From contig JAEDDW010000086.1 of assembly GCA_016293645.1 (NCBI GenBank), positions 1 to 7,034 of the forward strand: a stretch of DNA of 7,034 nucleotides, written 5' to 3'. Below, piece after piece: positions 5,501 to 7,034 of the stretch. The DNA is from Treponema sp. (GTDB taxonomy: Bacteria > Spirochaetota > Spirochaetia > Treponematales > Treponemataceae). Below the pieces are notes generated by a model, which had not been told where the DNA came from, searched no databases, and saw nothing but the letters and a program-made list of their open reading frames with translations. Each line of letters begins with the position of its first letter. The first letter of the stretch is position 1. A program made the translations under genes and the position numbers.

Positions 5501-6913
5501 GAGATCATCAAGATAACAAAAGATGTTTCATCCAAATCCCCTCTCATTCTGAAAATGGATGAAGGTGGAGCAAGCAATTCCCTGGGAATCCGAGTAAAGT
5601 CATTCATCGAAACAATTGCAGAACGAAGGATTAAGCTTGCAGACAAAGGAATGAAAACAAATTCCATAGAAGATGCATACACGACAAAATTCAATAAGGA
5701 AGATATAAAAATTAAAACAGTCCTTGTGCCAAACGTGTCCGTCGCTTTCTGCAAGCTTCTTAGCGGTGCACTTAGGAGAAATGGGCTCAAAGCTGAACCT
5801 CTACCACTCGGAAGCATAAACGAGATCCGTCTAGGGAAAAAATATGTTCACAATGATACTTGTTTTCCGGCACAGATGTGTATCGGAGAAGCCATATCAG
5901 CCCTTCAAAGCGGGAAATACAATCCGGATGAAGTTGCAATAGCAATGGCAAAATATCAAGGAGACTGCCGCCTTACCCACTACTCTGCACTCCTCAGACG
6001 GGCTCTTGATACGGCCGGCTTCAGACAGGTTCCGATCGTTTCCACTGATCCTGTCGACTACAAAGAAATGCACCCTGGAATCAGACTTGGAAATATTTTC
6101 AATCTGTCCGCCGCATGGTCGGTGGTTTTCATGGATGTCTTTGAAGAACTCAGAAGAAAGATTCGCCCTTATGAAATCAACAAGGGTGAGACAAACAGGG
6201 TTTTTGACAAGGTCATAGACAGTATCGCCGATGCACTCACCAGAAGCATTTCAGAAGCAATGGACGAATTCAAGAAGGGCGTTGATGAATTCTGTAAAAT
6301 CAGATACGACAGATCAAAACCAAGACCAAAGGTCTTTATAACCGGAGAATACCTTGTCACATTCCATCCGGGATCAAATTTCTTTGTTGAAGATTATCTT
6401 GAAAAAAATGGAATGGAAGTCATTCTCCCAAGAATGACGAATGTTTTCTGGAGAGAATATTTCTCAAAGCTCTATGAAAAGAATGTGTTCCATGTAAAAT
6501 TTCCGTTTTCGATTACCGCAATGAACTTTGCCGCAGAAAATATTTTTGAGTTTGCCTCAAAGAAAGTTGAAAAGATTGCAATGAAACATCCGCTCTATGA
6601 AAAGCAACCTCCATTACCTGAACTGGCACTTGAAAACAACCATGTCATGATGTGTACTTTCATGTCCGGTGAAGGTTGGCTCATTCCTGCTGAGATAAGG
6701 GAGTTTGCAAGGAAAGGTGTAAATTCCTTTGTTATCCTGCAGCCATTTGGATGCCTTCCAAATCACATTACAGGACGTGGAACCATGAAAAAAATCAAGG
6801 AAGAATTTCCTGCGATCCAGATCCTGCCTTTGGATCTGGATCCTGATACAAGTTTTGCGAATGTCGAAAACCGTCTTCAGATGCTCATCATGAATGAAAA
6901 AAACAGGCACTGA
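2585..6913 (+). CDS. Giant fusion: two BadF/BcrD-type activase domains plus two HGD-D/DUF2229 dehydratase-like modules
   Basis: The 1442-residue soluble protein has no signal peptide or membrane segment. Domain 1 (about 5-270) is an ASKHA ATPase of the 2-hydroxyacyl-CoA dehydratase activator type: GIDIGSTTVK (8-17), ELGGQDAK (103-110), NGSCAGGTGAF (131-141) with Cys134, GRCGVFAKTD (171-180) with Cys173. After an acidic linker, domain 2 (about 341-600) repeats this: GIDAGSTTSK (344-353), DIGGQDMK (444-451), ACSSGCGSF (468-476) with Cys469 and Cys473, SRCTVFMNS (506-514) with Cys508. The paired cysteines are those that hold the [4Fe-4S] cluster between subunits in activators. A four-cysteine knuckle follows (629, 632, 636, 655). 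The rest is two HGD-D-like modules (about 695-1015 and 1042-1436) with collinear cysteines 749/791/964 and 1093/1128/1390. Members are usually annotated as acyl-CoA dehydratase activase-related proteins and resemble double-cubane-cluster proteins with their reductase fused on. The inferred role is ATP-driven, low-potential electron transfer to an unknown substrate. No classical dehydratase, CoA-transferase or etf gene is nearby, so a specific hydroxyacyl-CoA dehydratase role cannot be claimed. ATG 2585 is the first start and fits domain 1 directly. Confidence 0.9.
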   Translation: MTNTLRLGIDIGSTTVKVVVYDRTNDRILFQKYQRHHAEQRKTAGKLLEEVMNLYPQEEFRIGVCGSGGKIVADLIGAHYIQEVVANSSAIRAKYPHARTAIELGGQDAKIIFFYYDEKQQQLMTSDMRMNGSCAGGTGAFIDEIASLLKVPVEEFEGLAARGKTVHSISGRCGVFAKTDIQGLLNQSVSREDIALSSFHAIVKQTIGGLAQGLELKAPVIFEGGPLNFNPTLIKAFCERLNLKPEEAIFPEHLDTIVALGSAIAVDELFPSEDGSKDTVILSEAIAKLESFSSVSELREKPDEKSKPYFDSEDECLDWRESHKTSEIKELDLKEGDVLDIYIGIDAGSTTSKLVFLDRNEEVIDRFYANNEGDPIRIVKEGLRHLYKKYKKLGVTLNVLGLGTTGYGELLLGTAFGADYHTVETVSHATAARKYMKDVSFILDIGGQDMKGIWINDDIVTNITLNEACSSGCGSFLQNFATSLNIPLEKIADAAFASRHPANLGSRCTVFMNSTIITEQKNGRNAEDIMAGLCRSIIENVFTKVVRISDTSSLGKNIMVQGGTFKNDAVLRALEQYLNVNVNRAPFPGEMGAIGVALLTKNHAPSRTKFIGFENLSGFTYEQEDNKICPFCANHCNRTVVKFPNNTAYITGNRCPRGESLEDKAPEIKNVPDLFLMREALLIKKYKYSEVSKKKNLTVGLPRCLEFWDSMPFWTTFWRALGYEVVVSDPSTRPMFEEGLPFVASDTVCFPAKLVHGHIQNLANKKVDIIFMPMIMNMPPKDTEKKSSYVCAVVKGYPLVIYNQENPAARWNLRYENPMFHWYSEKDRFIQLSEYMENKFSIPKSESKKAFDQGMEAMKEFRSTLIKTGDSIRAKAKAEGKFAVVLAGRPYHTDPLVSHDLSRVFTKEGIPVLTVDSLSGLEDVDLRYTRAEVTNNFHTRMLAGAYLSAASPELEYAQIVSFGCGHDAILSDEIIKITKDVSSKSPLILKMDEGGASNSLGIRVKSFIETIAERRIKLADKGMKTNSIEDAYTTKFNKEDIKIKTVLVPNVSVAFCKLLSGALRRNGLKAEPLPLGSINEIRLGKKYVHNDTCFPAQMCIGEAISALQSGKYNPDEVAIAMAKYQGDCRLTHYSALLRRALDTAGFRQVPIVSTDPVDYKEMHPGIRLGNIFNLSAAWSVVFMDVFEELRRKIRPYEINKGETNRVFDKVIDSIADALTRSISEAMDEFKKGVDEFCKIRYDRSKPRPKVFITGEYLVTFHPGSNFFVEDYLEKNGMEVILPRMTNVFWREYFSKLYEKNVFHVKFPFSITAMNFAAENIFEFASKKVEKIAMKHPLYEKQPPLPELALENNHVMMCTFMSGEGWLIPAEIREFARKGVNSFVILQPFGCLPNHITGRGTMKKIKEEFPAIQILPLDLDPDTSFANVENRLQMLIMNEKNRH

Positions 6914-6943
6914 TTGCTTCGCCGCAAAGCGGCTCGCAATGAC
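6912..6943. repeat. Palindromic intergenic repeat (ATTGC...GCAATGAC type) overlapping the stop codon
   Basis: ATTGC (6913-6917) pairs with GCAAT (6936-6940), and inside them GCCGC (6921-6925) pairs with GCGGC (6929-6933) around loop AAA. This resembles the widespread dispersed element with ATTGCTTCG...CGCAATGAC ends (established knowledge, from memory). Its first bases coincide with the TGA stop of the large gene (6911-6913). No T-tract follows, so it is not a standard terminator. Confidence 0.7.
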
Positions 6944-6947
6944 GATA

Positions 6948-7007
6948 CTTTCCTTGAAAAGCGCCTTGCAATGACTCTGCTTTCCTTGAAAAGCGCCTTG
7001 CAATGAC
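6948..7007. repeat. Two perfect 28 bp direct repeats, 32 bp period
   Basis: The 28-base stretch at 6948-6975, beginning CTTTCCTTGAAAAGCG and ending TTGCAATGAC, recurs without change at 6980-7007, with four bases between. Both copies end in GCAATGAC, like the palindromic repeat just before them, so they look like internal duplications of the same element. No open reading frame of note lies here. Confidence 0.9.
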
Positions 7008-7018
7008 GATGATTTCAC

Positions 7019-7034
7019 CGTCATTGCGAGCCCG
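7019..7034. repeat. Inverted end of the intergenic repeat block, cut by the window edge
   Basis: CGTCATTGCGAGCC (7019-7032) is the exact reverse complement of GGCTCGCAATGACG (6931-6944). The block from 6912 is therefore flanked by inverted ends and could fold into one long hairpin, with the 28 bp repeats in its loop. The element continues past the window. Confidence 0.75.

Noticed and set aside
2585..6913. Frameshift or assembly fusion of several separate genes
   Set aside because: The frame is open throughout, all domains are intact in the expected order, and full-length fusions of this design are a known family.

Overview
The window suggests a host-associated, anaerobic, Treponema-like spirochaete. 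The grounds are an AT-rich, moderately low-GC sequence, TCA/ACA-rich codon use, a glucose-6-phosphate isomerase of the SKSGTTLET type, and a very large activase/dehydratase fusion protein of a kind known from strict anaerobes. This is recognition by eye, and the genus is not proven.

Layout. Bases 1-160 are non-coding. They hold a rho-independent terminator for a plus-strand gene that lies off the left edge, an inverted-repeat element, and a tandem array of five 18-20 bp units. argR (161-631, minus) is an arginine-repressor-family regulator. It is divergent from pgi (759-2345, plus) across a 127 bp promoter region. That region contains a perfect 22 bp palindrome with ARG-box geometry, which overlaps the predicted argR promoter. 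Bases 2346-2584 hold a second copy of the inverted-repeat element, a small hairpin, a strong rho-independent terminator, and an extended -10 promoter that sits only 8 bases before the next start codon. Bases 2585-6913 are one 1442-residue gene. Its protein has two tandem BadF/BcrD-type ATPase (activase) domains, a four-cysteine knuckle, and two tandem 2-hydroxyacyl-CoA-dehydratase-like (HGD-D/DUF2229) modules. Bases 6912-7034 are a block of dispersed intergenic repeats, and the window ends inside it.

How the genes relate. No operon is visible: each of the three genes appears to have its own promoter. Pgi is central glycolysis. ArgR is a local or global regulator that probably represses itself. 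The large protein is probably a self-contained, ATP-driven, low-potential reductase related to the double-cubane-cluster proteins and 2-hydroxyacyl-CoA dehydratases; its substrate is unknown.

Most worth a second look: (i) the large fusion, in which one chain seems to contain both halves of the activator dimer and both halves of the dehydratase/double-cubane partner, with three collinear cysteines in each half; (ii) -10 boxes placed so close to the start codons of argR and the large gene that both mRNAs look leaderless or nearly so, whereas pgi has a good Shine-Dalgarno; (iii) an ArgR with an altered arginine-binding Asp-Asp pair beside a perfect palindromic operator; (iv) a composite intergenic repeat present in both gaps with matched spacing and a compensatory stem change.
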